Shown here: positions 11,891 through 26,096 of the stretch, piece by piece
How positions within the stretch are numbered: position 1 is the first letter of the stretch
Layout: each line of letters opens with the position of its first letter
Source of the DNA: Hyperoodon ampullatus
Taxonomy: Eukaryota > Chordata > Mammalia > Artiodactyla > Ziphiidae
DNA: 64,000 nt
Reading direction: 5' to 3'
NCBI GenBank assembly: GCA_949752795.1
Contig: OX457058.1
Span: 32,118,587 to 32,182,586 of the forward strand
The notes under the pieces: generated by a model
The model's database searches: none
What the model saw: only the letters and a program-made list of their open reading frames with translations
What the model was told of the DNA's origin: nothing
Translations under genes and position numbers: made by a program

Positions 11891-13704
11891 ACTTCTGGTT
11901 TGAAGGCAAAATTCCTTGCTTAAGTAGCCACACTGTAGAGCCACAACCGCTGATGGACTTGGCAGGTCTGAGCCACTTCACAGTTCTAGAGCCCCTTGGC
12001 TTGCCCGAGAAAGCCCTGCCGTATCACCCAGCTGACACTGCACATCCCCTGCAGACCTTCTCCAAGGGGCCTGAGACCTTTCCCAAGGGCCACTGTGGCC
12101 GGGGACAGACAGACAGACGTGTTCTGACAAATGACTCTTCCCCTTTAACCACGGGGGATGGGGGATGGGGACACTTTGACAATTCAGGGTACTCAGCACT
12201 GGCTCTGGGTTATCACTCATTTCTGGTGACTTAAAAACAGCCCCGTGGACCCACGATCAAAGTGGGGGCTTGTGGAGGTCAGGGGATAAAAAGAGTTTTG
12301 TCCCAAGTGTGGGTGTCCAGGGCACTGGCGGGTCTGTGGTCATCTCCCCAGTTCCCAATGCGCGGTTGGAGGGGTTATACTCGGCTGCTGGCTGAGCCTC
12401 CACGTCGGCTCTCCCGCCTTGGTATGGATGCTACTTTGGTAGACATGGGACAAAAGTGAAAGTCCTGGCATCTCCCTCCCTACCAGGAGAATAAATCAAA
12501 GGTGATTAATTTTCATCCTGGGGGAATCGCAGCGATTCGTGGGGCTATCAATGACTTGAGTGCGTTCCTAAGGCATCCCCTTATCATTCCACAGCGTGGG
12601 CGCTGATGGGCACCTTTGGTTCTCCCTGTCCATCTGCAAGGACCACCAGAAACAGCTTGTTCATGCCTGGGGGCGTCTGGGGCTTGTGCCATCTTCCTGC
12701 TCTCTGCCACAGCACAGCTGGCAGAGGCCCCGCAGAACGCCACGCTGGAGCCACCATTGACAACCTCGTGCAGATCACGCCTGCCTTCCTGAGACACAAA
12801 AGAGGGAGAACCCCCCCCACAAACATTCGGGGGCCCATCACCTTGAGAAAGCTTTGGGGAGACCATGGAGTGTTTCAGGACAGCCCAACAAAGTGAAAGA
12901 GATGTCGTTATACCTGAAAAAGGAGGGATGACGTTTGCAGAAATTTTTTTGGATTTCGAAGGCAACCTATCGGCCCTTTAGCTGTGCCCTCCCAAAGCCT
13001 TTACCAACAAACCTGTAAGGCCACCAGGTATGAGTGGGGCTCCCAGACCTCATCTCCTAATAGACCCAGTGGCACTCAGTGTTCGTGACCAACAGCAATG
13101 TTGCAGAGAGCCCAGGGGGCAGACCACTGAGCAGAGTGCCAGGGTTCTGGACAAAGCCAGGCCCTCCTCTGCATGTGAGTATTCTCATCTCCAAGAAACA
13201 GCTCCTGCCTATCACTGGGTCCCGGTGGGGACTGAATGGCTGACGGGGACATCAGTGGACTGCAGTCCTGAGCTCAGTGCATTATGGACTGGGTGTGATC
13301 TGTCCCGCACTCCCAAGAAGTGGGGTCTACTCGGCTGCAAACTGTTATCTCATGGAGACGGTACGTGAGAGCCTGAGACAACCCAGAAGGCGCACGTCAG
13401 TTGCATGAACAGATGGCTCAGACCCTGTGACATGTCCTCTTGCTTGTGGCCTCCTCTCTCCCTCAATCGACACCTTCTGGGAAGTTCCCAGTGACCAGAT
13501 GGCCAAGGAGGCGTGTTTTCAGATGGTTCTCCATGATGCACTGGCTCCAGCTGAGAACAGGCTATGAGGGCATGACAGCCCCAATGTCAAGTGTCCCTGG
13601 AAGACAGAGGGGAAGGGAAATCATCCCAGCGGACAGAGTTTGAGTACAACAAATGGTTATCGCTTTTTTGGACTGAAAGACAGCCGGAAGAATTAACCTA
13701 CACC
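11891..13704. other. Unassigned intergenic sequence
   Basis: No gene or repeat recognised. A frame at 12513-12965 (minus, 150 codons) has no known relatives that I recognise. Confidence 0.4.
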
Positions 13705-13920
13705 AGTGACTCTTCCCCTCCCCCCACCACCTTGGGGATATTTGCGATGTCTCCAGACGTTTTGATTGTCACATCTAGGGGGAGGGAGCTACTGGCATCC
13801 AGTGGGTAGAGGTCAGCCAAGGACATTGCTGCACATCTTACAATACACACAGGACCGTCCCCTACAAAAAAGGAAGATCTGGCCCTAAACTTCATTAGTG
13901 CCACAGTCAAGGAATCCCAA
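13705..13920 (+). mobile_element. MER5A-type hAT MITE
   Basis: GATATTTGCGATGTCTCCAG, TTGATTGTCACATCTAGGGG, GCATCCAGTGGGTAGAGG and TTAGTGCCACAGTCAAGGAA follow the MER5A consensus in order. Confidence 0.85.
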
Positions 13921-15774
13921 TCCACACTGTTTTCCTTTGTCCATGTTAACAAGTAAACCAGGGAAACAAAATAATGTATCTCATCCCCAAATCAGTCAAC
14001 TGAACCAGTAAAAGAAAAAAAAAGGGAAAGAAACCGAGGAACTACATTCACTTGCCAATGCATGTTGGAAGGAACCAAGCAAATACACGTCAGCACCCAT
14101 CAGTTAAATGAGACTCTCCGCTCAAAGCTGAGGGTGAGCAGAGTTCAGGCTCCGAGCGCAGACTCAGGGAAGTCCCCTGCAGCTCTAAGGGCTCCGTGGG
14201 TGGTGGAGGGTCCGGGGGCTTCCTCGGGGTGTTGAATGGTGACCGGCTCTGCCACGGCCCATCTCCAACTCTGCTCACGGTGGCTTTACTAGTTCTGATC
14301 ATAAGTTAGTGGAGACACACTGCCTGTTCCCACCTACCTGCCAAATCATCACTCCAAGGCAGGTGTTTGGATTCCATTCCAGTCAAGTGGAAAGCACTGG
14401 ACAGGCCACAGGGCTCCTGCCTTGGAGAAAGGTATGCGAGGGCAAAGGGGATAGCCCTGGAAAGCTTGTCCTCTCCCCCACTGTTTGTCAGGGCAGCAAT
14501 GAAAGGGACTTTGTTTATTTGGCAGTTCAAGCAAAGGGACACACACGTGTGGGCCCACTCACTGTCTGCTGGGCAGCCGCCAAGGGGGTGCTACGAGGGA
14601 GCTCATATCCCCCTCCCCAAATGGGGGACCCTAAAACATGGCATCCAGAGAAATGATATCAAAACCACGGAAGGGGGGCTTCCCTGATGGCGCAGTGGTT
14701 TGTGCCCCTGTCCGGGAGGATCCCACATGCCGCAGAGCGGCTGGGCCCGTGAGCCATGGCCGCTGAGCCTGCGTGTCCAGAGCCTGTGCTCCGCAACGGG
14801 AGAGGCCACAACAGTGAGAGGCCCGCGTACCACAAAAAAAAAAAAAAAGAAATCCACAGAAGGGGATGAAGAGAAGGACAAAGGCTTTTAACCAGGCCAC
14901 AGTAGGACAAGGGTCCTATAAGAAGCATGTAACAGTGTTTTGCCAACAACTCTTAGAGGAAAACACATTTGGCCAAATGATCTAGAAGTAAAGATCAAGG
15001 TTAGGTAGTTGGGAAGGTCATCCCTCAAGGGCAGGAAGTCCAGAGGGGGAAGCGTCCCTCCCCCTTTGGTGGGCTGGAGGGTCTCCAGGTGCCCGGGGCT
15101 GAGGACACTGTGTTGTTTGGCTCTGTGATGTCCAGGCTCTGCCCCTGCAGCACACACCCACCCATGACTGAGGGGGTGACCGGGGGCCTCCAACTTTGTC
15201 AATGCAGTCCCCTCTCACCTGTGTGACCAGCTCCCCTCCCCTGAAGGCCTGCTTTTGGTGACACAAGAACGGGTCCTGCTAGTGGTGACTCCCTTTTCTG
15301 GGCCGGGTCATCTGCGGCCACCGAGTTTGCTCTAGGAAGGAAGGCCTGTCTCCCTGGAGCCACTGCAAAGGCACAGCATCCTAAGGACCCATGATAAGGG
15401 ACTCTCCAGAATGGTCCAGGCCCATGATGACCTCATGGAGGGGGCGTGATCATGAGAGCTGCCCTGGAGGAAACTGTCCCCACCTCAGCGTTTCCCAGAG
15501 GGTCCTCTGTAGACAGTGGAGTCCCTGTGACACCACTGTGAGGGAGGGCCCCGGGGCCGGCATTTACTGGGGAGACCTGCCACCATCAGGTCTGGTGCTC
15601 ACTGCCACATCTGACTGCTGTGAACCACAGGCTGGAGAAGTAGCCAGGCTGCTGCATTAGCTAAAATCCTCCCCATTTAGGGGTAAGAGTAGAATCTCGA
15701 TTTGATAAAGGCTGAAACCGATATTTTTAGGCCACTTAATAGCTACCAAATTATTGATTTCATTCTCTTTTTTC
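13921..15774. other. Unassigned sequence around one SINE
   Basis: Contains only the SINE at 14676-14848; the rest is unique-looking and non-coding. Confidence 0.4.
14676..14848 (+). repeat. CHR-1-type SINE with internal deletion
   Basis: Starts GGGGCTTCCCTGATGGCGCA but lacks about 40 bases after GTGGTT, resuming at TGTGCCCCTGTCC. It ends in poly(A) and has imperfect flanking duplications (CCACGGAAGGGG and CCACAGAAGGGG). Confidence 0.9.
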
Positions 15775-16190
15775 AACAAGTATTTATCCACCACCTAATA
15801 TGTGTCAGGCACTGTTGTGGGCACCAGGAGTACAGCAAAACATACCCAAATTCCTGCCTGAGTGGAGCTTACATTCTGTGGGGGCTGGAGGGAGGCATAC
15901 AATGAATGAATAATTCACAGGCAGTGCTCAGATGGCGATCAATGCACAAGAGGAACATGCACAGGGAGGCCGTGGGGAGGGTGGGATGTGTTGGCTTATT
16001 AAATAAAGAAGTCAGGGAGGGTCTCCTTGAGAGGTGACACTGGAACAGGTAGTGACTGGCAGGTAGTGACAGGTGAGCCACGTGGCTGAGGGTGGGTGTG
16101 TGTGTGGGGAGAGGACATTCCAGGCCAAAGGGCGTGTGCAAAGGCCCTGAGGCAGGCCTGTGTGCCTGGGGCAGACGTTGAAGAAGTACA
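15775..16190 (+). mobile_element. L2 3' fragment
   Basis: AACAAGTATTTATCCACCAC, TGTGTCAGGCACTGTTGTGG, GTGGAGCTTACATTCTG and CATTCCAGGCCAAAGGG are L2-type text in sense orientation. Confidence 0.75.
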
Positions 16191-16326
16191 GGGGTGGGAG
16201 TGCTCTTTGTAAGGAGCTGGCTCCACTAATTTAGCCTCTTTAAAATAATGGGTTGCTTTGGTCTTGAGCATATTCAGCCTATATTTAAAAAGCCAGTGGT
16301 ACTCCTCATCTTACGTTAAAGAACTG

Positions 16327-16328
16327 TG

Positions 16329-16363
<35 letters not shown>
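16327..16363. repeat. (TG)n microsatellite
   Basis: About 17 TG units with one TTTG interruption, just upstream of a young SINE. Confidence 0.95.
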
Positions 16364-16364
<1 letters not shown>

Positions 16365-16403
16365 CTTGAGACGCTCTCTTGGAGGAATAAAAAAGGATCA
16401 GCA

Positions 16404-16611
16404 GGGCTTCCCTGTTGACGCAGTGGTTGAGAGTCCGCCTGCTGATGCAGGGGACATGGGTTCGTGCCCCGGTCCGGGAAGATCCCACATGCCGCAGAGC
16501 GGCTGGGCCCGTGAGCCATGGCCACTGAGCCTGCGCATCCAGAGCCTGTGCTCTGCGACGGGAGAGGCCACAACAGTGAGAGGCCCGCGTATCACAAAAA
16601 AAAAAAAAAAA
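16404..16611 (+). repeat. CHR-1-type SINE, full length
   Basis: Flanked by AAAAGGATCAGCA on both sides, with a poly(A) tail of about 17 bases. Confidence 0.93.
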
Positions 16612-18426
16612 GGATCAGCAATGGACATCATTTTTTATATACATAATTAGTGTTGGTGGGACTCCTCAAAAATGAAAATTTCAGCAAAATATTTTGCAAA
16701 ATAAATGGAGATTGTAACATTGCTCACCTTGTTTGGAGATTCTGGCTTCCACGCTGTCCCTGCGGTGACATCTGTGTTAAGTCAGCCGGAGGGGGGAGGG
16801 GGAGCACAGCATCCTGACGCTGCACAGACGACACACGCACTTATTCCTGAGAGGGCCATGCAGGGTAGCCCCCGCTCTCTTCTCTGCTGGGGGTGGAGTG
16901 CGGAGGAAGGACTGGTGTGGGGAAACAAAGCTACCCACATCACTGCAACAGACCGTTGCACACACTGCTGGGAGCAATCATGAAACTCTTCCCAAGCGGG
17001 GTGCCTAGGAGCTCTCCCTGCAGCCTCCGGGCCTCCTGGGGGGAGTATGGGGGCCCCTGCTTGTCATGAGTGCCCTGTGGGTCTCCCTGGGATGAAGCAC
17101 CCTGGACTCACCCCCGTGTCAGCAGATCCACTGGACCCTCGCTGGAGAGTGGACGTGGGGACGTGGCTGAAACAAGAATGAAGCTGGGCACCGCTCACCG
17201 CCCTGGAACCCCACACCAAAGCTGGCCAGTTCCAGCAGCAAAGAGTTTACAGTATGGTTAGGACTGAAGAGCAAGGTGGGACCCGGAAGTCTCCAGAGAG
17301 CCACCGCTTTAAGGCTTTTTGGAAGGGGGTGCCTGCTCCCTGCTGCCAGGGGTGCCAGCCACCACAGGGCCCTTTCCCGGATGTGCCGGCGCTCAGGTGA
17401 CAGCAGAACCAGACTCTGGACAGAGGCAACGTCCCAGCGGCCGAGGTCTGACAAGGCAGAGACCGCTCAGCCACAACACACGTTTTCTCCTTATTTATTA
17501 GAAGCATCGGGAGAAAAAAAGAAAGAAGCACTCGAGGAACTTAATCTGTAAAGTCCACACCGCAATGAGGAAAACCGAATCGTGTCCTAAAGAAAGAAAC
17601 CCTCCCAAACGTGCTTTACTCTACTTCTCTTAGTAAACATAAAAAACAGAGAATGGAACACGTGGGTTTGGCAAAGCCTTTTTTTTCTTTCACAAATTTC
17701 CCACCACTGATGGATACAGCCCTTTTTTCTTAACTAACGTGAAATATATTTTCATCAGTTAAGTTTATTTCTGCAAAGTAGAGTAAATTGCAAAATAAGT
17801 CTGTTGTCGCTAAGGAAGGGGGTGAGAGCCACGTAGCCACGACGCCACCTCCCCAGAGACAGTGGGCGCTGCCCAGAGGATTTCACACCTCAAGGTGTGC
17901 CCCCTGCTATCTTGAGGCACTAAATTCCTGACGGTAAACTACCAGGATTAATAAATCAAATCGGTTTGGAAAACATGAAGTTTGTAAAGTAACAGATCCC
18001 AAATTTTCAGAATGCCACTGGAGCCACTGGGTGGTGATAGGGAAGAAAAAGTCCACAGTAACTTAGTGAATAGAAAGTATTCATTTAAGAGGAAAAATGA
18101 AGTACCAAAATCCAGGAACAGAAAACAAATCGAGCTTTCCACAGAAAAGGAAGAGACATTAACACTGTTCCACTTTCAGAGGGGATCTGAACAAACAGCA
18201 CAAAGCGTTTCACCCCCGCAGACCAGCGGAGCCCCACTCCACCTAAAGGTAGCCCTCCAAGGAGACAACCTGGTGACAATATAAGGGTGCAAAATATTGC
18301 TCTGTGGCATATTCTGAAAATAATATAAAAATAATTTCTACAGTACAGTTTAAACTTGGCTTGTAAAATATCAACATAACATAGCATAAAATCTACAAAC
18401 AGAATAACCTTAAAAACGCCCTCCTT
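16612..18426. other. Unassigned sequence, possible old 3' UTR in part
   Basis: Repeat-free. From about 17460 to 18420 it is AT-rich without any recognised repeat, and lies downstream of the OTUD7A copy on its strand. It could derive from that gene's long 3' UTR, which I cannot test here. Confidence 0.35.
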
Positions 18427-18571
18427 TTTTTTTTTTTTTTAAATTTTATTTATTTATTTATTTATTCATTTATTTATGGCTGTGTTGGCTCTTCGTTTCT
18501 GTGCGAGGGCTTTCTCTAGTTGCGGCAAGTGGGGGCCACTCCTCATCGCGGTGCGCGGGCCTCTCACTATC
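18427..18571 (-). repeat. CHR-2-like SINE, 5' truncated
   Basis: Poly(T), (TTTA)n and GGCTGTGTTGGCTCTTCGTT, breaking off after CGGGCCTCTCACTATC. Flanked by AAAAACGCCCTCCTTT on both sides. Confidence 0.85.
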
Positions 18572-19399
18572 GAAAAACGCCCTCCTTTCACAATATATTA
18601 TTTTTTAAAAAATCACACACCCAGGTAACGCAGATGCAGGAAGTGTGAAGCAAATGACTGAAATAAACTCCACTGGAGTTTATAAGTAACTGGGATTCTT
18701 CTGGAAACTTGCTGTCACTTAGAGACATTCAACCTTCCCAGAAGGGGAAGTTTGGCCAGACCAGATTGGATGGGAAGGTCGCTCACAGGCAGGGCAGCTG
18801 CGCAGCCCACATCCAGGACCTGCACCCTGGTGGGGCTCACGGCCTTTCTAGAATCGGGACTGGCCATCTTCCTTTCCCCCAGTGCCCCCAATCCACTTCC
18901 TTTACCCCGCTCCACAAAGGGCCCCCAAGTCATAGAAGGACATTAGGGGACCTCTTGACCCACATGTGAAAAACACAGCAGTTTCTAATAGTTCTTGTGC
19001 AGCCTGATGAACTCATTTGGTCTGAGATGTCTGGCCGGGGACGGGCTAAAGAGCTCTTGTGAACATGGGGGGCTGGACCAGCATGTTTAACAGAACAGTG
19101 GGCTCGCTCGGTTTTTCACACTGTTTAGAGGAAGGGTGGATCCAGACCTCTCGCAAGAGGAAACGGCTATTTGTAAACTACGTGGACGGAGGGCATCCTG
19201 TCTGATGGGAGCGACACCCACAGGCGCCCGCAGGTGCAGCAGCCAGTGACCAGGTGGAGAAACTGGGGCCCTTTCAGGCGGCCGGGGGAGGAGCCTGGTG
19301 GGGGCGAGGCCTGGATCTCAGGCTTTTATTTATGGCACATATGTCAGATGGGGGTGGGGCAGAGGTGACAAATTCAAGGCGCTAGAACAAGGCACTGTT

Positions 19400-19595
19400 G
19401 TTTTGTTTTGTTTTGTTTGCAGTACGCGGGCCTCTCACTGCCGTGGCCTCTCCCGTTGCGGAGCACAGGCTCAGCGGCCATGGCTCACGGGCCCAGCCGC
19501 TCCGCGGCATGTGGGATCCTCCCGGACCGGGGCACGAACCCGCGTCCCCTGCATCGGCAGGCGGACTCCCAACCACTGCGCCACCAGGGAAGCCC
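19400..19595 (-). repeat. CHR-1-type SINE with short deletion
   Basis: Minus-strand copy with a (TTTTG)n tail instead of pure poly(T). It lacks about 18 bases between GAGCACAGGCTC and GCGGCCATGG compared with its siblings in this window. Confidence 0.9.
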
Positions 19596-19627
19596 CTTTG
19601 TTTTGTTTTGACTTTATTTTTTGACTC

Positions 19628-19747
19628 TTTTTTTTTTTTTTTTTTGGCCGAGTGTCTTGTGGGATTTTAGTTCCCTGACCAGGGATTAAACCCCTGCCCT
19701 CAGCAGTGAGTGAGGAGTCCTAACCGCTGGACCACCAGGGAATTCCC
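19628..19747 (-). repeat. tRNA-derived SINE, older short copy
   Basis: Poly(T), then TTAGTTCCCTGACCAGGGAT and CTGGACCACCAGGGAATTCC, the tRNA-like head on the minus strand. Confidence 0.82.
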
Positions 19748-19856
19748 AGGTCACTGTTTTTTGATAATACCTAGGAGTTACACTGCCTGGTTTTGAAGGT
19801 TTTCCTTTTTCCTCTGGTGCTACAAATGGCCCATTTTTATTCTCAGTTTGCCTGCC

Positions 19857-19920
19857 TCCCTCTTTTCCTTCCTTCCTTCCTTCCTCCCTCCCTCCCTCCC
19901 TCCCTCCCTTCCTTCCTTTT
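19857..19920. repeat. (TTCC)n/(TCCC)n pyrimidine tract
   Basis: About 60 bases of pure pyrimidine on the plus strand. The unit changes from TTCC to CTCC and back. Confidence 0.93.
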
Positions 19921-20550
19921 TTAACCTGGCAGAGAGCATGAGAAAAATAAATTTTGGAAATTTCTGGTCGGCTGCTTTCATGTTAAAAAATTAAAAAACA
20001 AACACGAGATTACTTTCTGCCTCCTTGACTTCTTGTGCATATGTGTTTGGCTTCTGAATGCACAGGGAAGCATTTTCCAGACTGGCCGTTGCACCTTCTG
20101 TGAGATGCAGGGCAGGAGCTGGAGTCTACACATGAAACAGTATTTATTTCCTGTGGCCTCACAGCTTTGGACGACAAAGCAGTTGGTCAGCACGACGTGA
20201 AGAATCAGTCCAAAAAGCTGCCACAAACCGTCTTGATATTTTTTTAAAACTACTTTTTTTAAACAAAAGAAACCCCAGTAATATGACGGACATGAACGTT
20301 AGTAATTTCCACACATTGAAAGTATTATTTAGCATGAAAAGTAAAACTTTTGAAAAAATTTAAGATCCTATGTAATTAATAATTTTAAGGAACCACTTAT
20401 GTAAAGCTTGAATAAATTACTGAAAACTCCACGTGCTGTGGATATTTAAAAACAAAAAGGAATTACAGGAGATACTCAAATTAGTTTATTATAATTCTTC
20501 AAACAAGTAAAACAAAAAATCCCCTCCCCATTTTTTTGTTTTTGTTGTTG

Positions 20551-20551
<1 letters not shown>

Positions 20552-20584
<33 letters not shown>
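20552..20584. repeat. (GT)n microsatellite
   Basis: About 16 uninterrupted GT units. Confidence 0.95.
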
Positions 20585-20588
<4 letters not shown>

Positions 20589-22165
20589 CGTTTTTGCTGC
20601 TCTTTATGTCAGGGGGAAAGCATTTTTTCTGGAGAAGAAGCTGGCTCCAATGAAGAGATGGTCTACCTCCTGTGTTTTCTGAAGACACAGCCACAGCGAA
20701 GCTGAGCACCTTCTCCTCTGTTTCTTGGGATTATTAGAGGCAATTCTAAGGCTCTCACAGGTTTTAAAGGATTCTTTTGCTAGTGAGGATTTTACCCATC
20801 GTATCTGTATTTCTTGGAAACAAGATCTTCCCTTAGTGAGGCAGGTTTAGCGCCTCAGTGCCCTTGGCCAAGAACTGTGTTCTCCAGAGGTAATCTTGGA
20901 AGGAAGACGTTGCATACTGCTGCTCAGAACAGAGTAACTAAGGACACTTTTTTTTTTTTTCTTAAGAAATGTAAGGAGGCACCAAAATAGGGACGTGATG
21001 GGGCTGCTCCTAATGTGTTCTGCAGCCACAGTCAGGGTTACCCCCACCCTGCGGAGGGGACCCCGATGGGAGCGGCGCCCCTCCACCTGGCTGATCCCAG
21101 ACAGATGCGGGTAGGGGGCGGGGTAGGGGTGGGCTTCCTTCCCAGGGTAGCCCTCAGCCCCTTCCCTCTGGAAAGAGGCGCAGGCCGGGTTTCAGGGCGG
21201 CCTAGTGGGGGATTACACAGTGACCGCAGGGTCAAGTTCTCGCCTCTCTCCTGGGGCTTCGATGGTCGCCTCCTACGGCGCCCTCCGGCCACGGTTCACT
21301 GCGGAAGTGTCTTTGAAGGGGAAATGTGAGCAGGGTGTCATCTTTTCTCATATATGGGCAACTCCAAATAGTGAGTTGGGAACCTTGCCTTTACGGCCCA
21401 AGGTGTCTTTGGAAAGCTCCTGTCGCCTGAGCTGCCTGGCACCGGGAGCGATCGCTACATCTCACCGCGCCCTGCGAGGTAGGTTGTTCGGTGCCCATCC
21501 TACAGACGCCCGCGGCTTTGAGGGCAGTGTGAATGTCGCTCGAGCCGGGGGCTGTGGGAGGAGGTTTTGCTTATGAGATGGAGCCGCGTATTCCTAAAGG
21601 GCCACAGAGACCACCAGGGCGCCAGCGGGCGGCCAAGCGTCCTGTCCTCCAGGGGCCCGGGAGGGGCACAGGTGGGAGGGAGCCCGAGGCAGAGCCGCCA
21701 CCGCGGTCCCGGGGCCGCGCGTTCGCTTTGAAACCCTGGGTGGCACCGATCGCACGCAGGTGACCGCTACATGTAAGAGGTCAGTCGCCGGGTTAGAGAA
21801 AAAAGCCCCCGCCCTCCCCCACCCCCGAAAAGAGGCATGTGAAACACTCCCTTCTAAAAAAACAAAGGGGTACAAATTTCTTTACTTCTCTTATTGAGGA
21901 ACAAAAATACTCTTGCAATGGCAATTCAGTTTCCATAGGTACGAGGCAGGTGCTAGCTAGCACACCCACTTCCAACAGTATGGCTGTTTCCTATCCGTCT
22001 ACTACCTGAGTGGCATCAGTGTAGGTTCAGGCACCATTAGGAACATTTGACCAAACACGTACACAGCACATACAGAGGATCGCCGGCCTCCCGGTGGACC
22101 AGGGCGCGGAGGAGACACCTACAGCACGGAGAGGACAGCCCGGCCAGCGGGGCCGCGGCGCGCGC

Positions 22166-23720
<1,555 letters not shown>

Positions 23721-24415
23721 AAATATTCGTTACGAGCCCCAGTTTATGGTTAAATAAACTGATGTCTGGGGAGGACCAATTATTTGTAAGTTTTTTTTTA
23801 AACAAATCCCTTTTCCTGGGACTTTTACTACTGAGATCACAAAAAAATCAGTCCGATACTTAGAGCGAATCCCCCTTAGCATCTGGAGGCAGGGCCAGCA
23901 TGGGTCCTCCCCGGGGGAGGGGGCCAAGTGGGGCACCAGCCCCTTTCTCACAGCCCTCCCCTCCTGGAGGGGAGAGAAGGAGAAGAGAAGGAGGGGTTGC
24001 CGAGGAATCACGCCCTCGGTTCCCTGCCTTTTCCAAGGACCCACACACACTTTTATAATTAATTCCGCTCCGTGGCAGCACATCGTGTTCCGATCTCAGC
24101 AGAGAGAGTTTTGTGTTGTGACTTGCCTACGGTTTGTTTTCTGAGTGGGCGGGTTTATTCTTCTCCTTCCCGAGAAAATAAGGGAAGAAAAACTCCCCTA
24201 GCCGGAGCGCGCGCCTACGTCCAGACTCGCAGGCACACGCGCACACAGGCCCGCGTTCCAGCCGGAGCCGGGGCGGCGGGGACCGCGGGCGGCGAGGACC
24301 GCGGGCGGGGCTGGGACCCGGCGCGGGGCGGCCCCCCGTGGGGGAGGATGCACCCCGCCTGCCCGCCCCGAGCCGAGTGCGCCTGCCGGCCCGTCCTGGC
24401 GCGCTCCAGGCTCAC

Positions 24416-24500
24416 CCGGGTCTCGGAGGGCATCCGGATCCACGTCACATTCATGTAGCTGTGCAGAAGGTTCAGCTTGGCTTCTAGCTACAGGATCAGG
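24416..24500 (-). pseudogene. OTUD7A: OTUD7A-derived exon B
   Basis: An 85-nt exon with acceptor CTCTCTCTAG and an intact donor CGG|GTGAGC. It reads LIL, then a TAG stop at 24488-24490, then [20 protein letters not shown] and SETR. The stop replaces a serine codon of the parent gene as I recall it. Apart from the stop the exon is almost unchanged. Confidence 0.92.
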
Positions 24501-24674
24501 CTAGAGAGAGAGGAACACAGAGTGAGACGCGCCCCAGCTCGCCCGCGCGCACCCCGCCCGCCGGCGGCCGTCCTCGAGGAGCAGGGGCGCACGGCGCCCA
24601 GCCCCTTCCCGGGAAGCCCGGGGACAGCCCGCCCCATAGGGCGCTGGGGGAGGGGGCACAGGGTAGGGTCTTAT

Positions 24675-24797
24675 TGGGCCAGCCGGGCCCAATAAGTTAT
24701 CGTTGTCGTCTTTCCCCCACTCCCAGTCCTTCCCTGGCGTCCACCGCAAAGTGCAGAGGCAGCAGCTTGTGCTCCGGATCCTTCAGGGGGATCACGG
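24675..24797 (-). pseudogene. OTUD7A: OTUD7A-derived exon A (end of OTU domain region)
   Basis: After a GTCCCAG acceptor the minus strand reads VIPLKDPEHKLLPLHFAVD. One extra base near 24737 then shifts the frame, and GKDWEWGKDDNDN follows in the new frame. A 7-base insertion (TTATTGG on the minus strand) comes before the final ARLA codons. The donor reads ATAAGA where GTAAGA would be expected. Confidence 0.9.
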
Positions 24798-26096
24798 CTG
24801 GGACGCAAAAGAGAGAGACCCGTGCCAGGTGGCCCAGGGCGCGATGGGAGGCTCAAAGACCCCGCGACCCCCAGGGAGGACAGGAAAGGGTCCCCGAGAC
24901 CAGGTGTCTCCGTGATTAAGGAAACCGAAATGAGGGTGTACACAGGACTTCTATGCCAGTAGGAGCGTTAAGGCCAGAGGTTTCAAAACCATCACTAATA
25001 GTTTTTTTTAAAATTCCTCTTTATTGTGGACCCTGAAGAGCAGTTGGAGACATGACCTGGCCTCGACATGGGTCAAAAGGCAGGTGCCCTCCTTGGGCAG
25101 CAGACAAAACAAAGCTATTACTACTTCTGCCATTTCTGAGGAAGGATCCAGGCCACACAGCACAGGGAGCAAGGTCACCTGGGAGGGGGCTTGGGGCCAG
25201 ACCCACCCATCTCCTCCCAGAGGAGGGGAGCGAGGGCTGCCGGCCCATCTGCTCTTTCGGGAGTTCATGCAGCAAGTCTGTGTCGGTGTGGGACCCAGGG
25301 ACCCCGTCGCCCTTGCCACAGAGAGCTCACATCCCAGACCGGACCGGGGACAGGATAAACAAGTGACATACAGCTCCTGCTGTCAGGCGGTAATAGCGCC
25401 CTGAGAGTGAACAGCAGAAGTCTGGCAAACCTTTCTGGGGTGGCCCAGTGAGCCTTCCGGGGAGGGAGCGTGCAGGTAGACAAGGCTGTGAGGAGAGATG
25501 GGCCCCTCACTGCACAGAGGGGTTGATTCATCAAAGTACCGCCCCTGCTCCGGGGAACCCGGGACCACCTCAGAAAGGCGGAGGCGGAGGCGGGTGTTTA
25601 CAGGTTTGTCTGGGATCTGCCGGGAGCTTCCGGCCCGGTGGGATCAGCTCCCTGGTGACCTTGTTGATGTCAGGGGCAGAGAATGGGGAGACGGCTACCC
25701 CCCCACCCCATTTCTGCCCTCGGAGCAGCAGCCGCACGGGGGCTGCACTAAGCTCCCCTGCAGGCCCCACCTGAGGGTCAGGCCCCAGCAGAGCAGCACA
25801 GCCTGGGGCTCCGCCAGGCCAGCAGCTTGGTTGCTGGAGCCTGGCTTCCTGCCTCCGTGCCAGTGGCTGGTGGAGGGAGAATTGGGTGCTTCTGTGAGTG
25901 CTGCTGGGGATGGTACGTGTGGGTGCAGGGCCTGGTGAGCCTTCACTCAGATCCTTCTGGGGCCTCCAGCAGGGGCTCTCACCTCTGCTGTCCCACCGGC
26001 TTAGGAGGGAGGTGTGGCCAGGCCCCCTTCGAGATGGGGAGGTAGGTTAGGAGCTGAGGGCTCCTGGGTGGGCGCCTCCCTGTTTCAGGCCTATCC

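Larger units (their letters stand above)
18572..22165. other. Mostly unique sequence downstream of the OTUD7A pseudogene
   Basis: Besides two SINEs and two simple repeats, no repeat is recognised. From 21000 on the sequence becomes GC- and CpG-rich. It may include further flanking sequence carried along with the pseudogene. Confidence 0.4.

Noticed and set aside
19857..19920. Regular TTCC and TCCC units considered as a CRISPR-like or regulatory array
   Set aside because: A simple pyrimidine microsatellite without spacers in mammalian DNA.
24215..24454. Possible longer coding exon joining pseudogene exon B with downstream frame
   Set aside because: The GTGAGC donor at 24415 and the missing family resemblance beyond it show that the frame simply runs into the intron.
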